Origin: Hymenobacter metallicola
GTDB taxonomy: Bacteria > Bacteroidota > Bacteroidia > Cytophagales > Hymenobacteraceae
Assembly: GCF_004745645.1 (NCBI RefSeq)
Contig: NZ_SRMB01000006.1
Span: forward strand, 62,001-126,000
Direction of reading: 5' to 3'
Length of the DNA stretch: 64,000 nt
Shown here piece by piece: positions 1 to 8,992 of the stretch. Position 1 is the stretch's first letter, and each line of letters begins with the position of its first letter. The notes under the pieces are model-generated. The model saw only the letters and a list, made by a program, of their open reading frames with translations. It did no database searches and had not been told where the DNA came from. Made by a program: the position numbers and the translations under genes.

Positions 1-208
1 GATTAGGCGCAGCGCAACAGCGGCTGACTTGCTGGTGCAGGGCTGGCACGCGGCTGCGCCCCGGCCAGACAGGTCTGGCCCGGTGCTTAAAAGCAGCTGG
101 GGGCGGCTGGGGCGGGCACTGGAAGAAGTGGGAAGGCCGGGGCGGCGGGTAGCGGGGATGAGTGAGGTAGCATAGCGGGAGGGTAGAAATGAGAATGGGT
201 AGTTGCTC

Positions 209-246
209 GTAAGTAGGCCGGGTGCCGGCCGCCGGGGCCGGCTTAC
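209..246 (-). terminator. Hairpin at the 3' end of the first minus-strand gene
   Basis: A GC-rich inverted repeat (GTAAG...CTTAC with nested GCCGG/CCGGC) overlaps the stop codon of the 243-1016 gene. It is shaped like a terminator but has no clear U run. Bases 1-208 hold nothing else I can support. Confidence 0.4.
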
Positions 247-1016
247 TTTCCGGGATACAGCCCCGTCAGCGCCGCTTTCTGGCTGGCATTCTTGGCCGCG
301 AGGGCTGCCCGCTTGCGCTGGCGTAGCTCTACCTGCTTCAGCTGATTGGCTTGGTCATTTTTGGTCGGGGCGGCCGTCGTAATCGGGTTGTCATAGAGGG
401 ATTCCGGCACGGCATCATCTGCCGCAGCTACCGGGGCTGAATGCGAAGTGTCAGCCGTAGAGGCCGTTTCAATAGTTGGAAATGCCGCTTCTTCCATGCC
501 CGTAGTGGTCGGGCTTTCCGGCTCGTCGATACCAAGCCTATCAAAAACCGACACTGCCGCCGTACCTAGCGCGTGAACCGAAGAGACTACCGGTGGCGCA
601 CCATCGGTCGGCGTGGCCTCTGCCTCCTCAGTGGCCGGCACCTCTGCTGTCATAGCGGCCTCATTCTCAGCTGCAGCATCCGCCGCAGATTCCGTAGCCG
701 CCAGCTCCCGCGCCGTGATTTGGTCGGCTTCCATGCGGTCCGCTTCTGCCTGTAGCTCCTGCTCCTCCTTGGCCCGGAAATCCTCTTCGGGCATCAAGCG
801 CGAGATGGGGTTGTCGGCTGACACGGGTGGCGCGGCTTCGGCCGGCGCGGGCGTCGGCTTTGGCCCATAGTGAAAGGAGCGCACCGACCGGTGGTTGCTG
901 GTGGCTACCAGCACCTCCGGCTTGCCCTTCCCGCTGCCGGTGAAGCGCCACCACACCAACCCCAACAGGGCCGCGAGGGGCAGAAGTACCAGCAGGAAGA
1001 ACAGGGCAGCTTGCAT
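243..1016 (-). CDS. Membrane-anchored hypothetical protein with disordered tail
   Basis: Not recognised. The 257-residue protein starts with one hydrophobic segment (about residues 3-23, followed by a Trp-Trp-Arg stop-transfer patch), so it is probably a single-span inner membrane protein with the rest in one compartment. Residues about 50-215 are rich in Ala, Glu, Pro and Thr and look disordered. The last 40 residues are basic and Gln/Lys/Ala-rich, likely helical. It is transcribed away from the 1285 and 1800 genes, from a shared 268-bp divergent region. A membrane tether or accessory transfer protein is possible, but nothing in the sequence proves it. Confidence 0.6.
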   Translation of the reverse strand: MQAALFFLLVLLPLAALLGLVWWRFTGSGKGKPEVLVATSNHRSVRSFHYGPKPTPAPAEAAPPVSADNPISRLMPEEDFRAKEEQELQAEADRMEADQITARELAATESAADAAAENEAAMTAEVPATEEAEATPTDGAPPVVSSVHALGTAAVSVFDRLGIDEPESPTTTGMEEAAFPTIETASTADTSHSAPVAAADDAVPESLYDNPITTAAPTKNDQANQLKQVELRQRKRAALAAKNASQKAALTGLYPGK

Positions 1017-1284
1017 ACTGGCGATGCTTTACGCCCCGTGTTCTGATAAAGTTCTGAAAGATTTCTAAAGTAATTCTTTTAAACTTCTTAAGAGTTTCTG
1101 CGTTAGCCGCAGTAGTCCGTTTCCGCAGCCTCTGCACCCATTAAGCTGACCGGCGGCTAATCGTACTATTTTGGCTTTTTGAGTTACCTGTTTGCAGCGT
1201 TTAGCTGCAATTTGTGTCTTTGTGGATTCTTTGCGTAAGCATCTGTCCACTCACACCTTTTGCACTATAACACCAACTGTTTAC

Positions 1285-1695
1285 ATGGTACCATCTCCAC
1301 ACATTTCGGCCCCGCTGGGCTTCCCCGACCTAAAGCTTTCCGTTCCCTATGCCGACGCCATCCGCTACGCCCAATTTCGCCTGTTGATGCTGGCCAAGGG
1401 GGAGTTGAAGTCGTTCTGCGAACAGCACGAACTGCCCTACACCAGCATCGTGGGCCTGAAAAACAACTCCCTCAAACGCGAAGAGCCGCGCTTACTACAG
1501 CGCCTGCTCCGCAGCCTGGCCGTCGATACGGAGGTAATCCGCATCCCCCCCAATAGCCAGAGTCCCCGCTTCCTGTTTCCCACGGTAGAAGCCCTGACCA
1601 CTTTTCAGCAGCAGCTCAAGTGCTTTGACAGTGGCAACCCTCCCCTTCCCGAATCCGAAGCCGCCACGGGCGGCGCGGAAACCCCTACCCCGTAA
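1285..1695 (+). CDS. Small HTH-like hypothetical protein
   Basis: A 136-residue protein. I chose the ATG at 1285 because the upstream in-frame extension (from 1192) lies in low-quality intergenic sequence. Residues about 20-80 are helical, with a KGELKSFCEQHELPYTSIVG stretch resembling a helix-turn-helix where a short helix is followed by a recognition helix; the rest is Leu/Arg-rich. The C-terminal 30 residues are Pro/Gly/Glu-rich. It lies 104 bp before the TOPRIM gene and in the same direction, so it may regulate or accompany it. Family not identified. Confidence 0.55.
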   Translation: MVPSPHISAPLGFPDLKLSVPYADAIRYAQFRLLMLAKGELKSFCEQHELPYTSIVGLKNNSLKREEPRLLQRLLRSLAVDTEVIRIPPNSQSPRFLFPTVEALTTFQQQLKCFDSGNPPLPESEAATGGAETPTP

Positions 1696-1799
1696 CCACG
1701 ACCGGATAGCCTTCCTGGTAGCCGAGCGGTACTTCTCACCGCTTTTCTTTCCCCGCCCGGAGCTACTGGTCATGTAAGACCACCAGTAAGCTACCCGCG

Positions 1800-4397
1800 A
1801 TGAATGCACCCCGTGAGAACGACCCCAACGAGCTTGACCGGTTCAAGCGTGATATTGACCTCGTAGACTACGCCGAGCGGCAGGGCTACCAGGTAAAAAA
1901 GGAAGGCAAGCGCGGCGACTGGCACCAGCTCGAAAAAGACGGGGAGGTGCTCATCGTCACGCGCAAAGACGACCATCAGGTGTACCTCAATACCGGCGAC
2001 GACCGGGACAAGGGCAGCGTCATTGATTTTGCGAAAACCCGGGGCGGTGATGGCCACGGGCTGAATTTGGGGCAGGTCCGCCAGCAGCTACGCGAGTATC
2101 TGAATGACGGGCCTGCCCCAACTCGTGCCTATGCCCCGGCCGCCGACGTGACCCGGCTGAACGCGTTACCCGTTGGCAACCCCGACCACGAGCGCCAGGC
2201 CGAGGAGGACCGTCGGACGCGGCTCATCTCCGAGGTGCTGGGCGTGAAGCGGGAACTGACCGACCGCACGTACCTGCACGGCCGGGGCATCGAGGACCAG
2301 ACCATCGACAGCCCGGCTTTTCGGGGCCGCATCTTCACCGCGCAGCAGAACGAGCACAAAAACACGGCTTTCCCTTTGTACAACGCCGAGGGGCTGGCCA
2401 GCGTCGAGCAGAAGAACGAGCACTACAAAAACCTGCTTCCATTGCCTAAAAACGGCATTTGGGTATCCCACCCCACCGAGGGGAAAGGCACTCAGGTGGA
2501 GCGCATCATCGTCAGCGAATCAGCCATTGATTCGTTGTCCCACCACCAGCTGAAAAGCGGCCAGGACCAGAAAAACACCATCTACATTGCCACCAGCGGC
2601 ACACCGACCGAGGCCCAGGTAGCCCTGATTCAGCGGGTGATTGACAAGCAGGAGCCCCGGGAGGTCGTGTTGGCCAACGACCGCGACGCCGGGGGGCGGC
2701 AGTTCAACATGAACTACCTGAATGAATTGCACCCGGCCCGGCCGCTGGTGCCCGTGGCCGAGCAGGAAGCCTACAAAGAGCCAACGCGGCCGGTGGAGTG
2801 GCACGCCACCAGCGACAAGTACCACACGGGCTTGAAAGTGACCTATCACCACGACTCGGCCGAAGCCGGCGCGCAGCAGGTGCAGCAGCTTAGCGACCGG
2901 GTAGGCCAGATGAACGGCACCCAGGAAGCCGGCCCCACCATTGCCCTGGAGGTGCAGCGCAGTTCCGACCGGGAAACGGTACTGCGGTTGTCGGTGGCCA
3001 AAGCCGACACCGCGCAGTTGGAGGTGCTGACCCACGAGCTATACCGGCAGCGCGAACAGCTACGCCCGGAGCCGGAGCGCCAGCAAGAGACGTTCCTGCG
3101 GGTAGATTACCCGGTAGCAAAAGACTGGAACCGCGACCTGGAGTTAACCCGGCTGGGCCTGAATGCCGAGCAAATCCGCGCCCAGGCCCAGCGCGACGAG
3201 CAGCAGCGCGAAGCGGAGCGGCAGCAGCGCCTCGCCGAGCAGCACCGCCAGGAGCAGGAGCAGCGCCAACTGGCGCGCCAGCAGGAGCAGCAGCGCCGCG
3301 AGAGCACCCCGGAAGCTCAAGAGCAGCGCGACGCGGAAGACCGCCGATTCAATCAGGCCGTGCTGGGCGCGGCCGTCGCCAGTACCGACGCCACGCCGGA
3401 GTCGCGCCCGTTCCGCTCCTACCAGTCCGAGCAGGAAGCCGCCGCGCACACCGCGCAGTTTGTGCACGCCCGAGATGCGGGGTTGGTTTTGCTGAAAGAG
3501 TACATCAACGATAACCCCGCCCCCACCGGCCGCAAGGTGGATGAAACCGAGCAGCAGGAAAGCCGTGACCGGGCGCGCTACGCCGAACGAAACCTAGCCC
3601 CGACGCTGGCCACTGTGCCGGCCGCTGAGGAGAAAACCGCGACGTGGAAGATTGACGAAGTTGCCCCCAACACCACCGGCCGCGCCGAGGCTTGGAAGGA
3701 GGTGCTGGATAACAGCTCGTACAGCTACAAGACGAGCGAAATCCGCAGCACGATTGACGAGCAGGGCATCCGCCGCGCTGAGTTCGATATGACCTATCGT
3801 AACGACCAGCCCGATATTGCCATCATCCACGCCATCATTACGAACACCAACGCCCGGGCCGACGCCGGCCAGGAAGTATATGCCGGCGTTAGCGTCAGCG
3901 AGAGCGAGGCCGACCGTGCAGCACGCCAAGTAGTCGCCGAGGCCGCCGCCATTCAGCCCCACAACCGCGACCGGAGCATGGACCAGGCATCGGCCACGCC
4001 GGCAGCCGAGGGGTCGCCGGAGCATCGGGCCGCCGAAGCAGTCCCCGCGCCGCAGGGCGACGAGAAGCAGGTCGTTATCAAGGTGGAAGAGGTTACGCCA
4101 GCGCTGGGTGCCCGCGGCCAGGCCGAAGCCGTGAAAGAAGCCGTGGCAGGCAGCGGCGCGAAGACCGGCGATATTCAGAGTACGACTGATGCGCAGGGCA
4201 TCCGCCACTCGGAGATGAAGGTTTCGTACCGAACAGACCAGCCCGAAATTGCCCGAATCAGCCAAACGCTCGATGCCGTGGCCAGCCAGCAGGGCAGCAG
4301 CGTGATTGAGCACAGCAGCGACCGGGCCGAGCGCCGCGAAATCAGCAAGGGCTACGAAATGGCCCAGCCGCAGCGTACCCAGGAAATCACCCGGTAG
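1800..4397 (+). CDS. TOPRIM primase-like plasmid protein with repeated C-terminal domain
   Basis: An 865-residue protein. The N-terminal 100 residues resemble the zinc-ribbon region of plasmid primases and DUF3991 proteins but without the cysteines. A TOPRIM-like fold follows: VSESAIDSL with candidate acidic E240, and ANDRDAGG with D294 and D296. Residues about 455-520 are a charged Gln/Glu/Arg coiled coil. The C-terminal third holds two copies of a ~90-residue domain (about 615-710 and 758-845), each with a G-(R/Q)-AEA-(W/V)-KE helix, a T-x-D-x-QGIR turn and a strand ending in Y-R-x-DQP-(D/E)-IA. A weaker third copy may lie at about 355-425. The same domain ends the zeta toxin at 54339. Probably a conjugation-associated primase acting on the incoming strand; that role is inferred. 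Followed by a strong bidirectional terminator. Confidence 0.75.
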   Translation: MNAPRENDPNELDRFKRDIDLVDYAERQGYQVKKEGKRGDWHQLEKDGEVLIVTRKDDHQVYLNTGDDRDKGSVIDFAKTRGGDGHGLNLGQVRQQLREYLNDGPAPTRAYAPAADVTRLNALPVGNPDHERQAEEDRRTRLISEVLGVKRELTDRTYLHGRGIEDQTIDSPAFRGRIFTAQQNEHKNTAFPLYNAEGLASVEQKNEHYKNLLPLPKNGIWVSHPTEGKGTQVERIIVSESAIDSLSHHQLKSGQDQKNTIYIATSGTPTEAQVALIQRVIDKQEPREVVLANDRDAGGRQFNMNYLNELHPARPLVPVAEQEAYKEPTRPVEWHATSDKYHTGLKVTYHHDSAEAGAQQVQQLSDRVGQMNGTQEAGPTIALEVQRSSDRETVLRLSVAKADTAQLEVLTHELYRQREQLRPEPERQQETFLRVDYPVAKDWNRDLELTRLGLNAEQIRAQAQRDEQQREAERQQRLAEQHRQEQEQRQLARQQEQQRRESTPEAQEQRDAEDRRFNQAVLGAAVASTDATPESRPFRSYQSEQEAAAHTAQFVHARDAGLVLLKEYINDNPAPTGRKVDETEQQESRDRARYAERNLAPTLATVPAAEEKTATWKIDEVAPNTTGRAEAWKEVLDNSSYSYKTSEIRSTIDEQGIRRAEFDMTYRNDQPDIAIIHAIITNTNARADAGQEVYAGVSVSESEADRAARQVVAEAAAIQPHNRDRSMDQASATPAAEGSPEHRAAEAVPAPQGDEKQVVIKVEEVTPALGARGQAEAVKEAVAGSGAKTGDIQSTTDAQGIRHSEMKVSYRTDQPEIARISQTLDAVASQQGSSVIEHSSDRAERREISKGYEMAQPQRTQEITR

Positions 4398-4424
4398 CCG
4401 GGCGCTTCGCGCCCAGTTAACTGA

Positions 4425-4483
4425 CTGGCCACAACGAAAAACACCGCCCTGATTTGCAGAGCGGTGTTTTTCGTTATGGCCAG
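4425..4483. terminator. Bidirectional terminator between convergent genes
   Basis: A 23-bp inverted repeat with a single mismatch (arms 4425-4447 and 4461-4483) around a 13-base loop. Runs of A and T inside the arms give a U-rich 3' side on either strand. It separates the TOPRIM gene (+) from the SulP gene (-). Confidence 0.9.
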
Positions 4484-4490
4484 TTGGATG

Positions 4491-6035
4491 TTAATACATG
4501 ACGTTGGCTCCGGCCACGGTGTAGAGCGGGTCTTCCATAATGTTGACCTCGATGATGGAATCGGCTTTGCCCAACAGGCGGCGGCAGTCGGGGCTGAGGT
4601 GGCGCAGGTGCACGGTTTTACCGGCCCGGTGGTAGCGTTCGGTGAGCTTGTTGAGTGCCTCAATGGCCGACATGTCAGCTACGCGGCTTTCCTTGAAATC
4701 AATAATGACTTCACGCGGATCGTCGAGCACGTCGAACTTCTCGCCGAAGGCCTGGGCTGAGCCGAAGAACAGCGGTCCGTAGATTTCGTAGTGGCGCACG
4801 CCGGCTTCGTCCACGTATTTGCGGGCCCGGATGCGCTTGGCATTCTCCCAGGCAAAGACCAGGGCGGCGATAATCACGCCGATGAGCACGGCCAGGGCCA
4901 GGTTGTGCAGCAGCACGGTGATGGCCGTTACGAGCACCATGACGATGAGGTCCGACACCGGCATCTTGCCGAAGGTTTTCAGCGAGGCCCACTCGAATGT
5001 GCCCACGGCCACCATAATCATGAGGCCGGTGAGTGCCGCCATCGGGACCCGCTCGATGAGTGACGCGCCAAACATGATGAACACCAGCAGCATGACAGCC
5101 GCCACGATGCCCGAGAGCCGCGCCCGCGCCCCGGAGGAGATGTTAATCAGGCTCTGGCCAATCATGGCGCAACCGCCCATGCCGAAGAGAAAGCCCGAGG
5201 CAATGTTGGCCGCGCCCTGCGCCACGCACTCCCGGTTGGTGCTGCCCCGCGTCTCGGTGATTTCGTCAATCAGATTGAGCGTGAGTAGGCTCTCAATCAG
5301 TCCCACCCCGGCCATGATGGCCGCGTAGGGAAAAATGATGCCCAGCGTGGCCAGCGTCAGCGGCACGGCCGGGATGTGGAACGGCGGAAACCCGCCCTTG
5401 ATGGAGGCAATGTCGCCCACGGTTTTGGTCGAAATGCCTAGCCCAATTACCAGCCCGGACACTACCAGAATGGCCACCAGCGAGGCCGGTACCACTTTGG
5501 TGAGGCGCGGCAGCCCGGCAATGATGAGAATGGTGAGGCCTACCAGCCCCAGCATGGTGTAGAGGGCTGAGCCCGTGAGCCACTGGTGGGCGCCGGCCGC
5601 GTCCACGGTCTGAAACTGCACCAGCTGCGAAAGGAAGATGATAATGGCCAGTCCATTGACGAAGCCGAACATGACCGAGTGCGGCACCAACCGAATGAAC
5701 TTGCCCAGCCGCAGCACGCCGGCGGCTACCTGCAGCACGCCCGCCAGGATGACGGTGGCGAAGATGTATTCCACCCCGTGGCTTTTGGCCAGAGCCAGCA
5801 GCACCACAGCAATGGCCCCGGTGGCGCCGGATATCATGCCCGGCCGGCCGCCGATGAGCGAGGTCACGAGGCCCATGACGAAGGCCGCATACAGACCCAC
5901 CAGGGGCGAGAGGCCGGCAATGAGGGAAAAGGCCACGGCCTCCGGCACCAGGGCCAGGGCTACCGTGAGGCCCGAGAGAATTTCGTTTTTGTAACTGACT
6001 TTGTACTGACTGAAGTACTGAACTACTTGTTGCAT
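4491..6035 (-). CDS. SulP family anion transporter with STAS domain
   Basis: A 514-residue inner membrane protein of the SulP family (sulfate, bicarbonate or other anion uptake). The N-terminal half has the family signature (GLTVALALVPEAVAFSLIAG) followed by about ten to twelve hydrophobic segments. Residues about 410-490 form a cytoplasmic STAS domain (EVIIDFKESRVADMSAIEAL). Length is normal. A TAnnTTTG box on the minus strand (6169-6176) lies about 135 bp upstream and is a plausible promoter. The next gene upstream, in the same direction, is a Na+/H+ antiporter, so Na+-coupled bicarbonate uptake is a reasonable guess. Substrate cannot be read from sequence. Confidence 0.92.
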   Translation of the reverse strand: MQQVVQYFSQYKVSYKNEILSGLTVALALVPEAVAFSLIAGLSPLVGLYAAFVMGLVTSLIGGRPGMISGATGAIAVVLLALAKSHGVEYIFATVILAGVLQVAAGVLRLGKFIRLVPHSVMFGFVNGLAIIIFLSQLVQFQTVDAAGAHQWLTGSALYTMLGLVGLTILIIAGLPRLTKVVPASLVAILVVSGLVIGLGISTKTVGDIASIKGGFPPFHIPAVPLTLATLGIIFPYAAIMAGVGLIESLLTLNLIDEITETRGSTNRECVAQGAANIASGFLFGMGGCAMIGQSLINISSGARARLSGIVAAVMLLVFIMFGASLIERVPMAALTGLMIMVAVGTFEWASLKTFGKMPVSDLIVMVLVTAITVLLHNLALAVLIGVIIAALVFAWENAKRIRARKYVDEAGVRHYEIYGPLFFGSAQAFGEKFDVLDDPREVIIDFKESRVADMSAIEALNKLTERYHRAGKTVHLRHLSPDCRRLLGKADSIIEVNIMEDPLYTVAGANVMY

Positions 6036-6168
6036 GAATCACACTGAAAAAGGGGCAAAAGAAAAGCCGCACCCATCCAGCAGGATGGGGCGGCCGGGGC
6101 ATTCTAAGCCGGTCGTCAGGGTGGGGTGAGCTTGAAAGTAGGAGACAGGAAAAAGGGCATTACGGAGG

Positions 6169-6176
6169 CAAAGGTA
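6169..6176 (-). promoter_or_regulatory. Bacteroidota-type -7 box upstream of SulP gene
   Basis: The minus strand reads TACCTTTG, matching TAnnTTTG exactly, about 135 bases before the SulP start. The -33 element is not obvious. Confidence 0.4.
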
Positions 6177-6212
6177 CGCTAAATCAGTTAATGGCAGGCT
6201 TTACTTACCCTC

Positions 6213-7544
6213 TCAGGGCTCAATAGTCGGCTCGGTGGGAGCCGTGCGCAGCAGCCCAAACCCCAGCGTGCCCGCCGTGAGCGACGCCACCAGAATAGCC
6301 AGCTTAGCCACATCGGTGCCGGCCGAATGTTCCCCCAGGGCCAATAGCGTGACGAAGATGGACATGGTAAAGCCAATGCCGGCCAGCAGCCCCGCCCCCC
6401 ACAACTGCCGCCACGAGACGCCGGGCGGCAGCGTAGCCCACCCCAGACGGACCGTGAGCCAGCTCAACGCTCCAATGCCCAGCGGCTTGCCTACCACGAG
6501 CCCGGCCAGAATGCCCAGCCCCAGCGGCGAAAGCAGCCCACGCACGGCCGACGGCTCAATCACCAGGCTGGTGTTGGCGAAGGCAAACAAGGGAATGATA
6601 CCGAAGCTCACCACCGAGTGCAACTGTTGCTCCAGCCGCTGCGCGGGCGAACTGCTGCGCAGGTACAGAAACTCCAATTCCTCGCTGATGACGCGTGGGG
6701 TTGCCTCGGGCTCCTGGGTTTTCTCGCGCAGCAGGGCCAGCCGCTCGTCCACGCGGCGCAGCAGCTCCGGCCGCGAGAAGGGAATGCGAAACGGGATGGC
6801 CGCCGCCAGCAGTACCCCGGCCAGGGTGGCATGAATACCCGATTTGAGCATAAAAAACCACAGCACCGCGCCCAGCGGCAGGTAGGCCCACAAGCTGCGT
6901 ATGCGCAGCCAGTTGAAGGCCAGCAGCACCGCCCAGGTCCCCAGCGCCAGGTACAGGTAGTGCAGATGCAGCTCCGTCGTATAGAAACCGGCAATAACCA
7001 GCACCGCGCCCAGGTCATCGACGATGGCCAGCGCGGTCAGAAATACTTTCAGGCCAAGCGGCACCCGTGGGCCCAGCAACTGCAGCACGGCCAGCGCAAA
7101 GGCAATGTCGGTGGCCATGGGAATGCCCCAGCCCCCGGCAGTGGGTGTGCCGTGATTGAAGACGGTAAACAGCAGTGCGGGCATAAGCATGCCGCCGAGG
7201 GCCCCGGCGATAGGCAGCGCGGCCTGGCGCGGTGAGGACAGCTCGCCGTCAAGCACTTCTCGCTTGATTTCCAGGCCCACGATGAGGAAAAACACGGTCA
7301 TCAGCCCGTCGTTTATCCATTCCACTACCGTGTGGTCGAGGGCGTAGCCGTTCACGGCCAGGCGCAGGTGCTGGTCCCAGATGGCGGGGAAGTAGCGGGC
7401 CGGCCCCCAATCGGTATTGGCCAGCACCAGCGCCAGTATGGCACTTATCATCAGGACAATGCCGCTAGCAGCTTCGCGGCGAAAAAACTCAGCAAAAGGC
7501 CGCACCAATGGACGGACAAGTGATTTGACAACCATCATGAACAA
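6213..7544 (-). CDS. nhaA: Na+/H+ antiporter NhaA
   Basis: A 443-residue protein with the NhaA hallmark pair of adjacent aspartates in IVDDLGAVLV (D176, D177), the GLEIKRE motif after the second span, and the MATDIAFALAVL segment. It exchanges two protons in for one Na+ or Li+ out and supports pH and sodium homeostasis at the inner membrane. Residues about 270-310 form a charged cytoplasmic insertion between the two halves. Two Met codons lie within the first three residues, so the exact start is uncertain by two codons. It is 177 bp upstream of the SulP gene on the same strand. Confidence 0.95.
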   Translation of the reverse strand: MFMMVVKSLVRPLVRPFAEFFRREAASGIVLMISAILALVLANTDWGPARYFPAIWDQHLRLAVNGYALDHTVVEWINDGLMTVFFLIVGLEIKREVLDGELSSPRQAALPIAGALGGMLMPALLFTVFNHGTPTAGGWGIPMATDIAFALAVLQLLGPRVPLGLKVFLTALAIVDDLGAVLVIAGFYTTELHLHYLYLALGTWAVLLAFNWLRIRSLWAYLPLGAVLWFFMLKSGIHATLAGVLLAAAIPFRIPFSRPELLRRVDERLALLREKTQEPEATPRVISEELEFLYLRSSSPAQRLEQQLHSVVSFGIIPLFAFANTSLVIEPSAVRGLLSPLGLGILAGLVVGKPLGIGALSWLTVRLGWATLPPGVSWRQLWGAGLLAGIGFTMSIFVTLLALGEHSAGTDVAKLAILVASLTAGTLGFGLLRTAPTEPTIEP

Positions 7545-7708
7545 GGTATAAGTAGCTGTTCATACGTGCTACAACACCAAAATAAGATGCAGCGACAGCA
7601 GCAGAGGGCTAAACTTATTGAAAGCGTTGCGTCAGGACCGACAACAAGAGGCAGATGAATAAGCATCGGTCCTTATTCCATTACCGACTCGACAAAGGAG
7701 CAACGATT

Positions 7709-7727
7709 GGGGCAGTGGGGGAAAAAA
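7709..7727 (+). repeat. GGGGCAGTGGGG-A(n) dispersed element, copy 1
   Basis: Reads GGGGCAGTGGGGGAAAAAA. Copies occur at 10237 and 52861 in the same orientation and at 12295 and 53991 inverted. Each direct copy lies 65-80 bp before a conserved promoter cassette; the inverted copies close accessory gene blocks. Confidence 0.7.
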
Positions 7728-7742
7728 GCGGAATAAATCTAT

Positions 7743-7815
7743 GTAAAATGCGCGTTAATAAATGTACATAATGCAACAATAAATGCATGATTTGCGTTTA
7801 ATAAGTATATAGCAA
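7743..7815 (+). promoter_or_regulatory. Conserved promoter cassette, copy 1 (ardC)
   Basis: Contains AAATGTA-N5-TGCAAC, then CATGATTTGCGTTTAATAAG. The same ordered motifs occur at 10262, 11084 and 52892. The ATGATTTGCG part resembles the Bacteroidota -7 box and the AAATGTA/TGCA half-sites look like a repressor or activator site. It ends 25 bp before the ardC start. Confidence 0.7.
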
Positions 7816-7839
7816 CACACACAACAGCAACCGCTTATC

Positions 7840-8895
7840 ATGAAAAAGACCACGAAAGCCGCCGCCAAGAAAGCCACCAGCAAGGCCACCACCACCCGCC
7901 CCGACGTTTACCAGATTGTAACCGACCGCATCATTTCGGCCCTCGAAGGCGGCATTATTCCGTGGCGCAAGCCGTGGAACGCGGTTTACGGTTTGCCCCG
8001 TAACTACGCCACCGGCCGCGTTTACAGCGGTATCAACCTGTTTTTGCTGCATTTCAGCGGTGTCCTGCCGTTTTTCATGACGTTCAAGCAGGCCCTCGAA
8101 ATGGGCGGTAATGTCCGTAAGGGTGCCAAAGGTCATCAGGTGGTGTACTACAACGTTTCCACCCGCGAGAACAAGCAAACCGGCAAAGAGGAAAAAATGC
8201 CCTTTCTGAAGTATTACACCGTGTTTTCGGTGGAGGATATTGAAGGCATTGCGTTCGATTTGCCCAAAGTGGAGAAGCGCGAGTTTACCCCCAGCGAGGT
8301 AGCCGAAGGTATTGTGGAGGCGTGGGACGGTAAGCCCGCCATTCAGCACCTGCACCAGCGCGCCTATTACTCTCCTTCACTGGACTTTGTGAATATGCCC
8401 AAGCCGGAGACGTTCACCACGTCGGAAGGCTACTACCAAACCCTTTTCCACGAACTGACCCACAGCACCGGCCACAAGTCCCGCCTTGACCGGGCCGACC
8501 TGACCGCCGGCGAAGGCAAGCAAAGCCTGAGCTATGCCCGCGAGGAGTTGACCGCCGAAATGGGTGCTTCGTTCCTGAGTGCCGCCGCCGGCATTGCCAC
8601 CGAGCAGACCGAGGAAAACGCCGTGGCCTATATCCAAAGTTGGTTGGAGCGGCTGAAAAATGATAAGCAGCTAGTCATCAAAGCCGCCAGCAAGGCCCAG
8701 AAAGCCGCCGAGCTGATTCTGGGTCACACCACTGAGCCGGACGAGCCGCAGGCTCAGGAGCAGCCCGCCGAGCAGTTGCAGCAGCCGGCGCCCGGCGCGG
8801 TGATGGTGGCCGCCACGAGCGAGGCAGCGCCCGAGCTTGATGCCATCGGCCGCGAGTACGCTGCCGCAGAGTTGAGCTGGCTAGCCGCCGCTTAG
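7840..8895 (+). CDS. ArdC-like antirestriction protein (DUF1738 / zincin)
   Basis: A 351-residue protein. The N-terminal ~130 residues match the ArdC single-strand DNA-binding domain (IISALEGGIIPWRKPWN, NYATGRVYSGINLFLL). The C-terminal part is a zincin-like domain with HELTHSTGH (HExxH at residues 204-208). ArdC proteins on conjugative plasmids bind entering single-stranded DNA and protect it from host restriction early after transfer. The first 20 residues are a Lys/Ala/Thr-rich basic tail, and the last 70 are Gln/Pro/Ala-rich. A conserved promoter cassette lies just upstream, suggesting coordinated expression with the small genes at 10358, 11180 and 52991, as expected of leading-region genes. 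Confidence 0.9.
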   Translation: MKKTTKAAAKKATSKATTTRPDVYQIVTDRIISALEGGIIPWRKPWNAVYGLPRNYATGRVYSGINLFLLHFSGVLPFFMTFKQALEMGGNVRKGAKGHQVVYYNVSTRENKQTGKEEKMPFLKYYTVFSVEDIEGIAFDLPKVEKREFTPSEVAEGIVEAWDGKPAIQHLHQRAYYSPSLDFVNMPKPETFTTSEGYYQTLFHELTHSTGHKSRLDRADLTAGEGKQSLSYAREELTAEMGASFLSAAAGIATEQTEENAVAYIQSWLERLKNDKQLVIKAASKAQKAAELILGHTTEPDEPQAQEQPAEQLQQPAPGAVMVAATSEAAPELDAIGREYAAAELSWLAAA

Positions 8896-8906
8896 CTCTC
8901 AGGGCC

Positions 8907-8934
8907 GGGGTAGCAGCAAAGCCGCTGCTACCCC
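8907..8934 (+). terminator. Perfect 11-bp hairpin after ardC
   Basis: GGGGTAGCAGC and GCTGCTACCCC pair perfectly around six bases, 12 bp after the stop codon. No U run follows. Confidence 0.6.
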
Positions 8935-8937
8935 AAA

Positions 8938-8985
8938 GCTCCTAGCCCTAGCCATAACTCTAGCCCTAGCTCTAATTCTAGTCTC
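8938..8985. repeat. CTAG-rich low-complexity stretch
   Basis: Five CTAG tetramers within 48 bp, arranged as CTAGCCCTAGCC twice and a shorter tail. CTAG is usually rare in bacterial DNA. Confidence 0.6.
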
Positions 8986-8992
8986 TTTCCTG

